This document shows positions 43,192 through 52,512 of a stretch of 64,000 nt of DNA, one piece after another (within the stretch, counting starts at the first letter, position 1; every line of letters begins with the position of its first letter). Origin of the DNA: Sarcina sp034439435 (GTDB taxonomy: Bacteria; Bacillota; Clostridia; Clostridiales; Clostridiaceae). Where the stretch lies: assembly GCF_034439435.1 (NCBI RefSeq), contig NZ_JAPCKJ010000001.1, forward strand, positions 744,001 to 808,000, in the 5' to 3' direction. Made by a program: the position numbers and the translations under genes. A model generated the notes under the pieces. That model searched no databases, was not told where the DNA came from, and was given only the letters and a program-made list of their open reading frames with translations.

Positions 43192-45207
43192 TTAGCTATT
43201 AAGACTTAGCCAAACTTCCATAACTTTTTCTAGCTCTTCCATTAACTCTTCTTTTCTAGAATACAATCTATCAAGTTCTTCATAATGTATTTCTGGGTCA
43301 GCCATAGTTAAGTTAATTTCTTCAATTTCTTTTTCAAGTGTTTGGGCCTTTGCTTCAATTCTAGCTTTTTCAGCTTCCTTCTTTTTAGTTTCATCTATGA
43401 TACTTTGCTTCTTAATCTTTTTATTATCTTCATTCCTCTTTGACTTATTAACTTTTTCAAGTTTATTTTTAGCCTGATTTTCTGCATTTATTTTTAATTC
43501 TTCTTGAAGCTCTTTATAGTAATCATAATTACCAGCATAGCTTTTAAAACCATGATTTTCAATAGAGACTACTCTTTTACTAATTTTATTAATAAAATAT
43601 CTATCATGAGATATAAATAAGATTGTTCCTTTAAATTCTTCTAAAGCCTCTTCAAAGGTTTCTATTGAATCTATATCAAGATGATTTGTTGGCTCATCTA
43701 GGATTAATAAATTTACGTCCTCATATAGAAGCATAGAAAGCTTTAATCTTATTCTTTCCCCTCCAGATAAATTCTTAATCTTTTTAAAAACACTATTTCC
43801 AAAGAACATAAACTTTGACAAGTATTCACGAGCCTTTCCTTCTAATATAAAAATATCATCTCTAAAGGCTTGAAGAACAGTAAGATCCTCATTGTTAAAG
43901 GTAATAGCTTGAGGTAAATATCCTACTTTTACATTAGAGCCAAATTCAACTATACCTTTATCAGGAATTTCTTCCCCTAACAGCATTTTTAGGAAGGTAG
44001 TTTTACCACTTCCATTAGGTCCAATTAAGGCTACTCTTTCACTAAAATTTATTAATAAATCAACATCATTTAAAATAACCTTATCCTTAAAGACTTTAGA
44101 TAGTCCTATAGCCTTTATGGCCTCATTACCTGATCTTTCACTGTCTTTAAAGCTTAGCCTCACAGTCTTTCTTTCAAACTTTGGTTTTTCAGTTCTTGCA
44201 TATTTACCTCTAGTTCTATAACTACTATTTCCTTCAGTATCACTATTTTGCATTTTCTCAAGCTTTTTTTGTAAACTGGCAGCTCGTTTAAAGAATTTAT
44301 TATTATCTGCCCTCATTGCCCAATCTCTAAGATCCTTTATAGTATTTTGTATATTTTTAATTTCCTTTTGCTGTTCCTTATATTTATGAACTTGCTCAAG
44401 GAGATCTTCTTCTTTTTGCTTTACGTAATCAGAGTAATTACCTTTATAAGTCTTACTTTCCATATCTTCAATTTCTATAATTTTTGTTACTACATTATCT
44501 AAGAAGTATCTATCGTGAGATACTATAATTACAATACCATTATAGCCTTTAAGATAAGCTTCAAGCCACTCAATAGACTCCATATCAAGATGATTTGTAG
44601 GTTCATCTAGTAGTAATATATCTGGTTTATCAATTAAAAGCTTCCCTAATATAACTGTAGTTTTTTCACCACCACTTAATAAATTAAATTCCTTATTTAA
44701 AAAGCTTTCAGTAAATTTTAATCCAGTGCAAATCCTAGCTAATTTCTCTTCAGTATTATATCCATCCTTAACCTCGTAAACCTGTACTAAGTGACTATAC
44801 TGCTTTAATGCTTTATCTAGGTTATCCCCTTCTAAATACTTCATTTCTTCTTCTAGTTCACGCATCTTATTTTCAATGCTATAAACTTCATGAAAGGCTA
44901 GTTTTAATACATCAATAACCTTTATACTATCTTCATATTGAGGGATTTGCTCAAGATAAGCACAAGTAGCCTCCCTAGGCTTATTAATAAAACCTTCATC
45001 ATATCCTGGACTTGTAGCTCCTGGATATCCCACACAATAATCCATAGGTAAACTTCCTGCAATTAACTTTAAAATAGTGCTTTTCCCACTTCCATTAACT
45101 CCAACTATACCAACCTTTTCCCCCGAATATACTTGAAAGTTTATATCCTTAAGCACAAGAGTTGCTTCCATATATTTTTTCACATTAATTAACGACAATT
45201 CAAACAT
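43192..45207 (-). CDS. ABC-F family ATP-binding protein
   Basis: About 671 aa, no TM domains: two ABC domains joined by a linker, the ribosome-acting ABC-F type. ABC1 has Walker A GVNGSGKST, signature LSGGEKTT and LLLDEPTNHLD; ABC2 has GPNGSGKTT, NLSGGERIR and LILDEPTNHLD. The C-terminal region is a long charged coiled coil. ABC1 carries an extra insert after Walker A (near residues 52-85). Start MFELSLINV at 45207 follows AAGGAA. ARE-type antibiotic resistance or a housekeeping role are both possible. Confidence 0.88.
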   Translation of the reverse strand: MFELSLINVKKYMEATLVLKDINFQVYSGEKVGIVGVNGSGKSTILKLIAGSLPMDYCVGYPGATSPGYDEGFINKPREATCAYLEQIPQYEDSIKVIDVLKLAFHEVYSIENKMRELEEEMKYLEGDNLDKALKQYSHLVQVYEVKDGYNTEEKLARICTGLKFTESFLNKEFNLLSGGEKTTVILGKLLIDKPDILLLDEPTNHLDMESIEWLEAYLKGYNGIVIIVSHDRYFLDNVVTKIIEIEDMESKTYKGNYSDYVKQKEEDLLEQVHKYKEQQKEIKNIQNTIKDLRDWAMRADNNKFFKRAASLQKKLEKMQNSDTEGNSSYRTRGKYARTEKPKFERKTVRLSFKDSERSGNEAIKAIGLSKVFKDKVILNDVDLLINFSERVALIGPNGSGKTTFLKMLLGEEIPDKGIVEFGSNVKVGYLPQAITFNNEDLTVLQAFRDDIFILEGKAREYLSKFMFFGNSVFKKIKNLSGGERIRLKLSMLLYEDVNLLILDEPTNHLDIDSIETFEEALEEFKGTILFISHDRYFINKISKRVVSIENHGFKSYAGNYDYYKELQEELKINAENQAKNKLEKVNKSKRNEDNKKIKKQSIIDETKKKEAEKARIEAKAQTLEKEIEEINLTMADPEIHYEELDRLYSRKEELMEELEKVMEVWLSLNS

Positions 45208-45429
45208 AAATATTCCTTCTTTCATCCATTTTTCTTTAAATCTCCAAATAGATAAGGAAAGAAGCTTCCTAAACTTTATAATTTATTTATCTTAAAAACT
45301 AGGTTCCAAATTAATAACTATAAAATCATAAAACTATACCAAGGAGCTTAACCCCTTGTTTATTTACACTATAAAATTCTATATTAACTATTTATTCTTT
45401 TCATATTTCAATTATTTGATAAATAAAAA

Positions 45430-45458
45430 ACTGTAAGAAGATTAAATCCTCCTACAGT
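45430..45458 (-). terminator. Terminator in the ABC-F upstream region
   Basis: Minus strand ACTGTAGGAGGAT / ATCTTCTTACAGT, a tight 3-nt loop, then UUUUUUAUUU. It ends about 220 bases before the ABC-F start, so it may close an upstream transcript or attenuate the ABC-F mRNA. Confidence 0.8.
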
Positions 45459-45821
45459 CTGAAAATACATTATTATCCTATTAGTTTTAATGATAAAGCT
45501 ATATCCTTATTAATTTTAGTTCTTAAAAATTATACATCATAGTATAAACATGCTGTTTACACTAATGCATAATTAATACAAATACACAATTAATAAAAAT
45601 ATCTATTAAAACATATATACTATAAACTATAATGCCTAAATTCAGTAAAGTAAGTTACCTTCTAAACGCCTTATTCCATAAAGAGCATCACAATAAAGCC
45701 TAAATAACTAGGCAAATTTTTACTCATTATAAAATACATATTAAATTAAAATAATTTTAAATTAATATTAGTAATTAGCTGGTGTCATAACTTACTTTCC
45801 CCTTTCAACATTTTTTCTCCA

Positions 45822-45953
45822 TTATACCATATATTGTATAATATTGAAATAATTTTTAGCAATTGTTTTATCTAAGTCTAGCCCTATTCTTTCTTCTTTA
45901 TTAAAATCATTTATAATTTCCATATCTTCTTCAGTTAACTCAAAATCAAACAT
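45822..45953 (-). pseudogene. C-terminal remnant of an aldo/keto reductase
   Basis: A 43-codon frame reads MFDFELTEEDMEIINDFNK and ends in TAA at 45822. FDFELTEEDM..I followed by a short terminal stretch is the usual end of aldo/keto reductases. No RBS and no upstream catalytic part: the frame merges out of register into the hydrolase gene. Confidence 0.6.
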
Positions 45954-45966
45954 ATCAAAGTTATAT

Positions 45967-46611
45967 TTAATTATATTTAAGCACAGCAATTCCTGAATAA
46001 TCTTTAATAGTTTCTTTGTTTAATTCTAATTCTGAATACTCTTTTGCTTTTAGTCCTGAAGCCAAAATGAATTCATCAACCTTAGCAAACAAATGACCTT
46101 TTTCTCCTAAGGCCTCTGTTCTGTAGTGCATAGGTATAACAATTGTTGGCTTTAATTGCGACCTTACTTCCACAGCATCAAAAGGATCAATTGTATATCC
46201 TCCTCCAACAGGAACAAGCAATATGTCTACATTTCCTATTTCCTCTACATAATTAGAATTTAAAATATGTCCCAAATCACCACAATGACAAATATTAATT
46301 CCATCAATTTTAAAGTTATATATAATGTTTTTTCCTTTTTCGGCTCCTAAAACTTTATCATGAAATGTTTCCACACCTTTTATCTCTATTCCATGTTCTG
46401 AAAAGCAACCTTTTTCATTTATATGTACAAAATTACTATTTACTGCGTTTATATTATTATGATCACTGTGATCGTGACTTGTAGTTACTATGTCAGCTTT
46501 AATTTCCGGCAATCTATAATCCAGCATGTTATTATATGGATCTGTTAGTATTTTTGTCCCATTTTCAGAAGTTATAATAAAGCATGAGTGCCCAAACCAT
46601 TTAATTTTCAT
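45967..46611 (-). CDS. UPF0173 metal-dependent hydrolase (YtkL-like)
   Basis: 214 aa metallo-beta-lactamase fold protein. The N-terminus MKIKWFGHSCFII and the zinc motif TTSHDHSDHNN are characteristic, with CHCGDLGHIL and PMHYRTEALG providing further ligands. Catalytic substrate unknown in the family. Intact and in one frame, bordered by a reductase fragment. Confidence 0.9.
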   Translation of the reverse strand: MKIKWFGHSCFIITSENGTKILTDPYNNMLDYRLPEIKADIVTTSHDHSDHNNINAVNSNFVHINEKGCFSEHGIEIKGVETFHDKVLGAEKGKNIIYNFKIDGINICHCGDLGHILNSNYVEEIGNVDILLVPVGGGYTIDPFDAVEVRSQLKPTIVIPMHYRTEALGEKGHLFAKVDEFILASGLKAKEYSELELNKETIKDYSGIAVLKYN

Positions 46612-46879
46612 TTTAAATCTCCGATCTTTTTAAATATTTTCTTTTCTATTCTACTACTAATTACTCATAAAATAATCGTATTGTCGTTAAAAGTATATGT
46701 AACATTTTTTTCATAAATATACCTTCTTTCATTAAATTAACACACCTTATTCATAGTATTTATTGGTATTTCTCAGAATGTTTATATGTATTATTTGCAC
46801 AAAACCCACATAAAATAACTTAAATGGTCTTGTATATTATTTATGTAATATTTTTTATTTAATGAATGGGAGGTCTTGT

Positions 46880-47059
46880 ATGAATTTAATAGCTTGTATT
46901 ATTTCTTTATGTTGTTCTTCATGGATGTTTATTTATCTTTATGGTTTAAGTGCAACAAGTTCTTCTGCTTATAACCCAGTACTTTATATTTTCCCTTGTT
47001 TATTTTTAATCATATCTCTTTACTTATTTTATAAAATAGCCATAAAAGATGAAAAATAA
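46880..47059 (+). CDS. Small two-helix membrane protein
   Basis: 59 aa, starting MNLIACIISLCC at 46880 with GGGAGG eight bases upstream. Two TM helices (residues 3-23 and 34-53) end in a lysine-rich tail KIAIKDEK. No family recognised. It lies alone on the plus strand; the preceding 270 bases (46612-46879) show no other gene. Confidence 0.6.
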   Translation: MNLIACIISLCCSSWMFIYLYGLSATSSSAYNPVLYIFPCLFLIISLYLFYKIAIKDEK

Positions 47060-47103
47060 AAAAAGAGTGTTTAAAGAAATTTCTAAGGATTTTAAACTTT
47101 GAC

Positions 47104-47149
47104 TTTATTTTAAACTAGCTAAAAGTCAACATTCACCTAAAACAGAGCC
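47104..47149. repeat. Remnant of palindromic element family A (right end)
   Basis: AACTAGCTAAAAGTCAAC, ATTCACCTAAAACAGAGCC match the right arm of the full element; the left arm is reduced to TTTATTTTAA. Confidence 0.6.
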
Positions 47150-47230
47150 TAAACTTTTATTAGTAATCCTTATATTATTTTCTTTAATCACTCTACTATT
47201 ATCACTTAAACCTATATATTAATTCTCTAA

Positions 47231-48508
47231 TTAAATAAGCTTTTTACTAAAAACTCCATCTAAATTAAGCTGAGATACTCTCTTTTGAATTTCTTCTTTA
47301 TCCATAGTATAAAGACCCAACTTCTTCATTCTATCGAAATAAACTGAACCTGCAAAAGTATATCTAATTTTCTTTCCTTCTCTAGATTGTGACTCTTCAT
47401 TAGCGAATGCTATTATATCTCCTAAAACAGTGGCTCTAGGAAGTATTAAAGAAGGCATACCTAGATATTGTCTTACTGCATTATGGCCTGCTAATGTTCC
47501 TGTAACCATGGCCTCTGTATGACCAACAAAAAGCCCTGATTTTTCTCCAGCACAGAATAAATTAGTAACACCTTTAACCTTCATATTATCATCTCTTGGT
47601 GCTACTGATAAATATCTTATGGAGTTACCCTTTCCACCTGCATATGGATCAATATATTTAACATTTTCAAGGCCCTTAATCTTTCTAAGCTTTTCAAGAG
47701 GATAATAAGTAGTCATAAGCTTAGCATGTCCTGTATCTAAAAGCACAACATTTTCTGCAAACTCTTTAAGAGCATATTGCTGACAAACCTTTGCATTTAA
47801 CTTATCGTAATTTACATCTTCTTTTGGAACTTCAATAACTACACATCCCTTTTCATCAAGCTCTTTTCTTATTTCTTCTGAAAGTGTTTCCTTTGCTAGT
47901 TTGCAAGAACCACTAAATGCACCAAGTTCATCTCCAACTCTTTCCCCTTGAATATCCTCTACTCCACATCTAGCACTTATACTAATTCTAGGTCCAAAGG
48001 ATGGACATCTTAATATACACATTGAACATCCATTTCCATATCTCAAACAATTCCCCATAGGTCCTGTTGAACCTGTTGCTTCAATAAAGATATCACCAGG
48101 ATAATATTGACCATCACTAGTGTATATACCTAAAATCTTATCTTCCTCCTGTTTAATATCAGTAACTCTAGAAACCATCTTAGTTTCAATGCCTAAACTT
48201 TCTACGTATCTTTTAACCTCTCCTTCTATAAGGTTAACATCATAAAGCCAAGCATGCTCATGTCCTGGGAAAGGTATATTCTTATGCCTACTACACTTAT
48301 CAGTTATTTCTATTAAATCTCCCCCTCCCATAGCTATAAGTTCTTCCGCAGCTGTATACCTTCCATTGTTTCTCATTATTCCTCCTACATTACCAAGACC
48401 TAGGAGTAAATCTGTTTTTTCAAAAAGCATTACATCTGCTCCCATTTTTTTAGCTTCAATGGCAGCTGCAACACCTGACCATCCAGCACCAATAACAATA
48501 ACTTTCAT
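47231..48508 (-). CDS. FAD-dependent oxidoreductase with Cys-rich insert
   Basis: 425 aa flavoprotein. Dinucleotide motif VIVIGAGWSGVAAAIEAKK at the N-terminus, then GGIMRNNGRY and the late FAD motif LFCAGEKSGLFVGHTEA. A central segment CLRYGNGCSMCILRCPSFGP with a following ARCG could bind an Fe-S cluster. The fold resembles GidA/HdrA-type reductases. It is paired with the PyrK-like gene upstream. Substrate unknown. Confidence 0.78.
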   Translation of the reverse strand: MKVIVIGAGWSGVAAAIEAKKMGADVMLFEKTDLLLGLGNVGGIMRNNGRYTAAEELIAMGGGDLIEITDKCSRHKNIPFPGHEHAWLYDVNLIEGEVKRYVESLGIETKMVSRVTDIKQEEDKILGIYTSDGQYYPGDIFIEATGSTGPMGNCLRYGNGCSMCILRCPSFGPRISISARCGVEDIQGERVGDELGAFSGSCKLAKETLSEEIRKELDEKGCVVIEVPKEDVNYDKLNAKVCQQYALKEFAENVVLLDTGHAKLMTTYYPLEKLRKIKGLENVKYIDPYAGGKGNSIRYLSVAPRDDNMKVKGVTNLFCAGEKSGLFVGHTEAMVTGTLAGHNAVRQYLGMPSLILPRATVLGDIIAFANEESQSREGKKIRYTFAGSVYFDRMKKLGLYTMDKEEIQKRVSQLNLDGVFSKKLI

Positions 48509-48574
48509 AAAAACTCTCCCTTCTCTAAATAAGTTTTTTTGAAGTTCCCTAGCTAAAGTTCTTTAAAACCATTG

Positions 48575-48765
48575 AAACTTTAAGCTAATATAAATCAAAG
48601 TTATTTCATAACTTTCAACAAATTAAACTTAGCTTCATTAAACTTTTTTTAAATTCTTTAGCCTAATTCATTTATACATTAAATTTCAAACCGAACATTT
48701 TTACTTAGATTCTATTTTTAAATAGGTCTGAAAGTTTATCTAAAAATCATCCTTTACTTAAACCT
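48575..48765. repeat. Decayed copy of palindromic element family A
   Basis: Left end AACTTTAAGCTAATATAAATC and right end AGGTCTGAAAGTTTATCT, AAAAATCAT match the ends of the family; the centre has diverged. It lies between the two redox genes of the pair. Confidence 0.5.
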
Positions 48766-48766
48766 A

Positions 48767-49747
48767 TTAAATAAATCTTCTGTCTTCAAATATCTTTCTA
48801 GGATCACTTTGGGTCTTGCAAAGCCTCTTTACTTTATGTCCTGCAAATCTAGCTGTGCAGCTTCCACATACACCTTCTCCACAACACATCTTTGCATTAT
48901 TACAACAAGATACCTTAGTAGTTTCATCACCTAAATCATTTAAATATTCAATAAGATTATAGGTTAAAATATCCGCTCCTGCACAATGAATTAAATCCGC
49001 TCCCTCATTTTTAATAAATTCTTTAGCTTCATCTGATATTTCACCTTTTGTAATTAAATTCATAGGTAAATATTCAACATCGTATTCCTCTAAATATTTT
49101 TCTATATGACTATTCTCAAAAGGTGCTTTATCTAAAAGAATTTTAACCTTATTTCCCTCATTGACTAGCTTTTTAATAACAGGTACTGCTGGTGCTAGTC
49201 CGATTCCCCTACACAGTACAAGGGCCTTCCCGTTCTTAGTTGAATCTATATTTTTAATTCCAAAAACTCCATTAAAATAAGGCCCTCTTATTGTTATTTC
49301 TCCACCAATCTCTGTATTTAAGAGCCTTTTAGTTTTTATTCCTCTAACTTCAATAAGTACTTTTATTATATTTTTATCTGCATCAGATTCTAAAACAGAT
49401 ATAGGTACATCAAAAAATGGATTATCCTTAGTCCTTATAAAAATAAATTTGCCCGGTCCAAGTAAGTCAATACAAAGTTTATGCGGTGCACTGAACTCAA
49501 TAAATAAAAGTCCATCCTCAACTTCTAAGGCGTCTATAACCTTACAGATGAAGGTTTTTCTCCCTTCCTTAGCCTTAAATCCATTACTTGCAAATTCTTC
49601 ATATATGCAAACTCCCTTCCAGTTTACACAATCACAAAAACACTTTCCATGAAGCTGCGAACAAAGTATGCACTCCCCTTCTTCTGCTAAGTGACAAGGA
49701 CAAAATTCCGTACCAGCATCTATACAATCAATTACTTCATAATCCAT
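48767..49747 (-). CDS. PyrK/sulfide dehydrogenase-like FAD/[2Fe-2S] reductase subunit with Cys-rich N-terminus
   Basis: 326 aa. Residues 1-50 hold nine cysteines (CIDAGTEFCPC, CILC, CFCDC), an unusual domain. An FAD/NAD ferredoxin-reductase core follows (GPGKFIFIRTKDNPFFDVPIS, LVLCRGIGLAPAVPVI). The C-terminus has the [2Fe-2S] set CCGEGVCGSC...C as in PyrK and NfnA-type subunits. It likely feeds electrons between NAD(P)H and the neighbouring FAD protein; this is inference. Confidence 0.8.
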   Translation of the reverse strand: MDYEVIDCIDAGTEFCPCHLAEEGECILCSQLHGKCFCDCVNWKGVCIYEEFASNGFKAKEGRKTFICKVIDALEVEDGLLFIEFSAPHKLCIDLLGPGKFIFIRTKDNPFFDVPISVLESDADKNIIKVLIEVRGIKTKRLLNTEIGGEITIRGPYFNGVFGIKNIDSTKNGKALVLCRGIGLAPAVPVIKKLVNEGNKVKILLDKAPFENSHIEKYLEEYDVEYLPMNLITKGEISDEAKEFIKNEGADLIHCAGADILTYNLIEYLNDLGDETTKVSCCNNAKMCCGEGVCGSCTARFAGHKVKRLCKTQSDPRKIFEDRRFI

Positions 49748-49940
49748 AAAAACCCTCCCATATAAGTTCTTGCTATTAAAATATCCAATTGTATTAAAAA
49801 TTGTTACAAAAATCCTATAATAAATATTTAATTCTTAAAATATTTTCCTAAATTTATCTAAAATTTGAAACTTTGACCTTTACATCTTAAAGGTTTTAAC
49901 TGTTCTTTGTTATAATGAGAATAAAAGGGGATGATGATAT

Positions 49941-50783
49941 ATGAGAAACAAATTAATTATTGTTGAAGGGCTTCCTGGCTCTGGAAAATCAACCACAGCT
50001 AAGACTCTGTACAATATTCTAAGAGAAAAAGGAATAAACACTAAATTATATGCTGAAGGTGATTATAATCATCCAGCTGATTTTGATGGATTCGCTTATT
50101 TCACAAAAAAAGAATTCGTTAATCTTATAGAAAAATATAGTGATTATAAAAAATTATTAGATAAACTTAAAAAGGAATTTTATCATGGATATCTTATTCA
50201 CTATAGAAAAGCTATTGAAGAAGATAATGTATATATTCCTAGTGATTTGCTTAATGATATTAAAGAAAAAGATATATATAATTTACCTTTAGAACTTCAT
50301 GAAAAGCTAATATTAAAAAGATGGACTAACTTTGTTTCTTCTAGTAAGGATAAAGATGAAATAACAATTTTTGAATGTTGCTTTATTCAAAATCCAGTAA
50401 CAGTTACTATGGTTAGAGATAATGCCAAAAAAGATGTTACTCTAAACTTTGTAAAAAAACTTGAAAAAATAATAACTCCTTTAAAACCAATTTTAATCTA
50501 TGTAAATCAAGAAGACATAGAAGATGCACTTAGTAGAGTTATTGAAGAAAGACCAGAAGACTGGTTTGAAGGATTTAAAATATACTATACAGAACAAGGA
50601 TATGGATCATACTTTGAACTTAAAGATTTAGAAGGTACTTTAGAAATACTTGAAACTAGAAAAGTCCTTGAGGATGAAATTTATAACGAACTTTCCCTAA
50701 CTAAATATAAAATAAACAATTCAACTTTCAATAAAGAAATATTAAATAAAGAACTACAATGTATTTTACAAGAACATTTATAA
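49941..50783 (+). CDS. P-loop nucleoside/thymidylate kinase-like protein
   Basis: 280 aa. Walker A VEGLPGSGKSTTAKTL at residues 6-21 and a later hydrophobic strand ILIYVNQEDIEDAL suggest a small-molecule kinase fold; ITIFECCFIQNPVT is the likely substrate-side strand. No closer assignment. Plus strand, RBS AAGGGGATGATG; a TATAAT just upstream is plausible. Divergent from the redox pair; closed by a strong terminator. Confidence 0.75.
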   Translation: MRNKLIIVEGLPGSGKSTTAKTLYNILREKGINTKLYAEGDYNHPADFDGFAYFTKKEFVNLIEKYSDYKKLLDKLKKEFYHGYLIHYRKAIEEDNVYIPSDLLNDIKEKDIYNLPLELHEKLILKRWTNFVSSSKDKDEITIFECCFIQNPVTVTMVRDNAKKDVTLNFVKKLEKIITPLKPILIYVNQEDIEDALSRVIEERPEDWFEGFKIYYTEQGYGSYFELKDLEGTLEILETRKVLEDEIYNELSLTKYKINNSTFNKEILNKELQCILQEHL

Positions 50784-50802
50784 CAAACTTTAAAACAAAA
50801 AT

Positions 50803-50848
50803 GGTGTTATATCAAAGCTTTATCTTAAGTTACTCTTGATATAACACC
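50803..50848. terminator. Bidirectional terminator between convergent genes
   Basis: GGTGTTATATCAA and its exact complement TTGATATAACACC, T-run on the plus side, A-run on the other. Confidence 0.9.
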
Positions 50849-50855
50849 TTTTATT

Positions 50856-51731
50856 TTAAGAATAATTTTCTTTTACATAATTATAAATCTTTTCAGTAGT
50901 TTCCCATCTAGTTGGACAATTTAAAACAACTATAATTATGTTTCTTCCATTATGATCTACTGAACTTACTAAGCATTTTCCTGCTTGGCCAGTATAGCCT
51001 GTTTTTCCTCCATTGGCATTTGGTAATTTCCATAACATTTTATTTATGTTGTTGTAGTTTCTAGTAAATTCATACTTTGAAGCTTCAACTTCCTTAGTTC
51101 CTGATATCTCTCTAAAGAATGGTTCTTCCATAGCCTTTGCCATTAAAACAGCTAAGTCATAAGCAGATGAAAAGTGCATTTGGCTGTCTAATCCATGAGG
51201 AGATTGGAAATTCGAATCTTTAAGACCAAGCATTCTAGCAAAATCGTTCATAAGTATAGCAAATTCTTCTACGCTACCTCCAATATGCTCTGCAATAGCA
51301 ATAGCTGCATCATTCCCTGATTTATACATAAGACCAAAAAGAAGTTCTCTCATAGTAACCTTCTCTCCAGCTCTAAATCCAACTTTAGATCCTCTAATAC
51401 TTGCTGCTGTTTTTGATATAGTAACTTCTTCATCTAAATCACAATAATTTATAGCTACTAAGGCTGTAAGTATCTTGGTTGTACTAGCCATTGGTACATT
51501 TCTAAAAGCACTTTTTTCAAATAAAATCTTTTTATTTTTAGCATCATAAGCAATAGCAAAATGAGCATCTCGAGCAATATCTTTACAGGGTTTTCCCTCC
51601 CCATCTTTAACATCTAACGTTTGTATTGAAACTTTCTCAGGAATTTCAATTCCTTTTCCAAGAACAATAACATTAGTGTTCATAGATATTGCTATAAAAA
51701 AAATCATAAGAATTGAAATCTTCTTTTTCAT
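50856..51731 (-). CDS. D-alanyl-D-alanine carboxypeptidase (DacB-like)
   Basis: 291 aa serine DD-carboxypeptidase with an N-terminal signal peptide (residues 1-25). Catalytic motifs: STTK (S-x-x-K), SGN in YKSGNDAAIAIAEHIGG, and GGKTGYTGQAGKC (K-T-G). It ends soon after the catalytic domain, lacking the extra C-terminal beta domain of DacF. Divergent from the plus-strand ytfI-gerW pair, and a spore-cortex role is plausible. Confidence 0.9.
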   Translation of the reverse strand: MKKKISILMIFFIAISMNTNVIVLGKGIEIPEKVSIQTLDVKDGEGKPCKDIARDAHFAIAYDAKNKKILFEKSAFRNVPMASTTKILTALVAINYCDLDEEVTISKTAASIRGSKVGFRAGEKVTMRELLFGLMYKSGNDAAIAIAEHIGGSVEEFAILMNDFARMLGLKDSNFQSPHGLDSQMHFSSAYDLAVLMAKAMEEPFFREISGTKEVEASKYEFTRNYNNINKMLWKLPNANGGKTGYTGQAGKCLVSSVDHNGRNIIIVVLNCPTRWETTEKIYNYVKENYS

Positions 51732-51879
51732 GAAATATCCCTCCTTAAAACTAAGCTTTTTTCTCTATCAAATCTTCTTTTATTAGTTTTCCAAGTTATA
51801 AATTTAATAACCTAGTATATTCTTGGATAATTTAAGCTATTATTGACAATAATGTATAGATGTTAAGGAGGTTCATGGC

Positions 51880-52455
51880 GTGCTGAAATTTTTTTTATTT
51901 TTTATATTATTCCTACTTCTAGTTCTAATATTTTGTCCAATTAAAATTAAAATAAAAGTACTTGCTTCAGAAGAAGATCTAAATATTTATTTTTATAAAT
52001 TCAAAGTATTTTCTTTACATAGATTTATTAAATATAAACATAAAAAACAGTGTAAAGAATACTGTGAAAAATCTCCTTCACAAAAATCTTCTAAGAAACC
52101 TTTAGATGAAAAAAAAAGGCTTTTAAAAACCGATTATGGAATAAATGTAACTAGATTAATCAAATCATTGATTGCAAATAGATTTAAACCTTCTTTTAAA
52201 TTTTCATTTGATTTAACATATTCAACAGAAGATGCTGCTTTAACTGCTTTAACCTATGGATTTATACATCAAATTTTATCTTTATTATTTTTAATTTTTG
52301 ATTCATTTTTTAACTTAAAAAAATTTTCTAAAGATATAAAACCTGAATTTAATGATAATAATTCCTTATCTTTTGAAATTGAAGGTATAATTACCACAAA
52401 TTTCGCTCAAATTATATATATATGCTTTATATATTTAATAAGCTTAACAAAGTAG
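51880..52455 (+). CDS. DUF2953 protein (YtfI-like)
   Basis: 191 aa with an N-terminal TM helix (residues 2-20, LFFILFLLLVLIFCPIKIKIK) and another near the C-terminus. DUF2953 proteins pair with ytfJ/gerW in Bacillus and clostridia, as here. Start GTG at 51880 with AAGGAGG upstream; a nearer ATG at 51875 is out of frame and stops at once. Function unknown; likely sporulation related by its partner. Confidence 0.8.
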   Translation: MLKFFLFFILFLLLVLIFCPIKIKIKVLASEEDLNIYFYKFKVFSLHRFIKYKHKKQCKEYCEKSPSQKSSKKPLDEKKRLLKTDYGINVTRLIKSLIANRFKPSFKFSFDLTYSTEDAALTALTYGFIHQILSLLFLIFDSFFNLKKFSKDIKPEFNDNNSLSFEIEGIITTNFAQIIYICFIYLISLTK

Positions 52456-52512
52456 GAAATATTCTATTTTTAAATGGCATAAACTCAAAATATATTTTTG
52501 GAGGTTTTTAAA

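Larger units (their letters stand above)
45226..45966. other. Interval between ABC-F and ytkL-like gene
   Basis: Contains a minus-strand terminator (45430-45458) and an aldo/keto reductase tail (45822-45953). The remainder is AT-rich without a credible ORF. Just upstream of the ABC-F gene a small hairpin (AAGGGGTTAAGCTCCTT, near 45342-45358) might belong to its leader. Confidence 0.45.

Noticed and set aside
45300..45340. Possible three-codon upstream ORF (ATG ATT TTA TAG) before the ABC-F gene
   Set aside because: No Shine-Dalgarno at usual distance; too short to support as a leader peptide.
45647..45798. 11-bp inverted repeat AAAGTAAGTTA / TAACTTACTTT 130 bases apart
   Set aside because: AT-rich, no further pairing between the arms and no second copy seen; likely chance.
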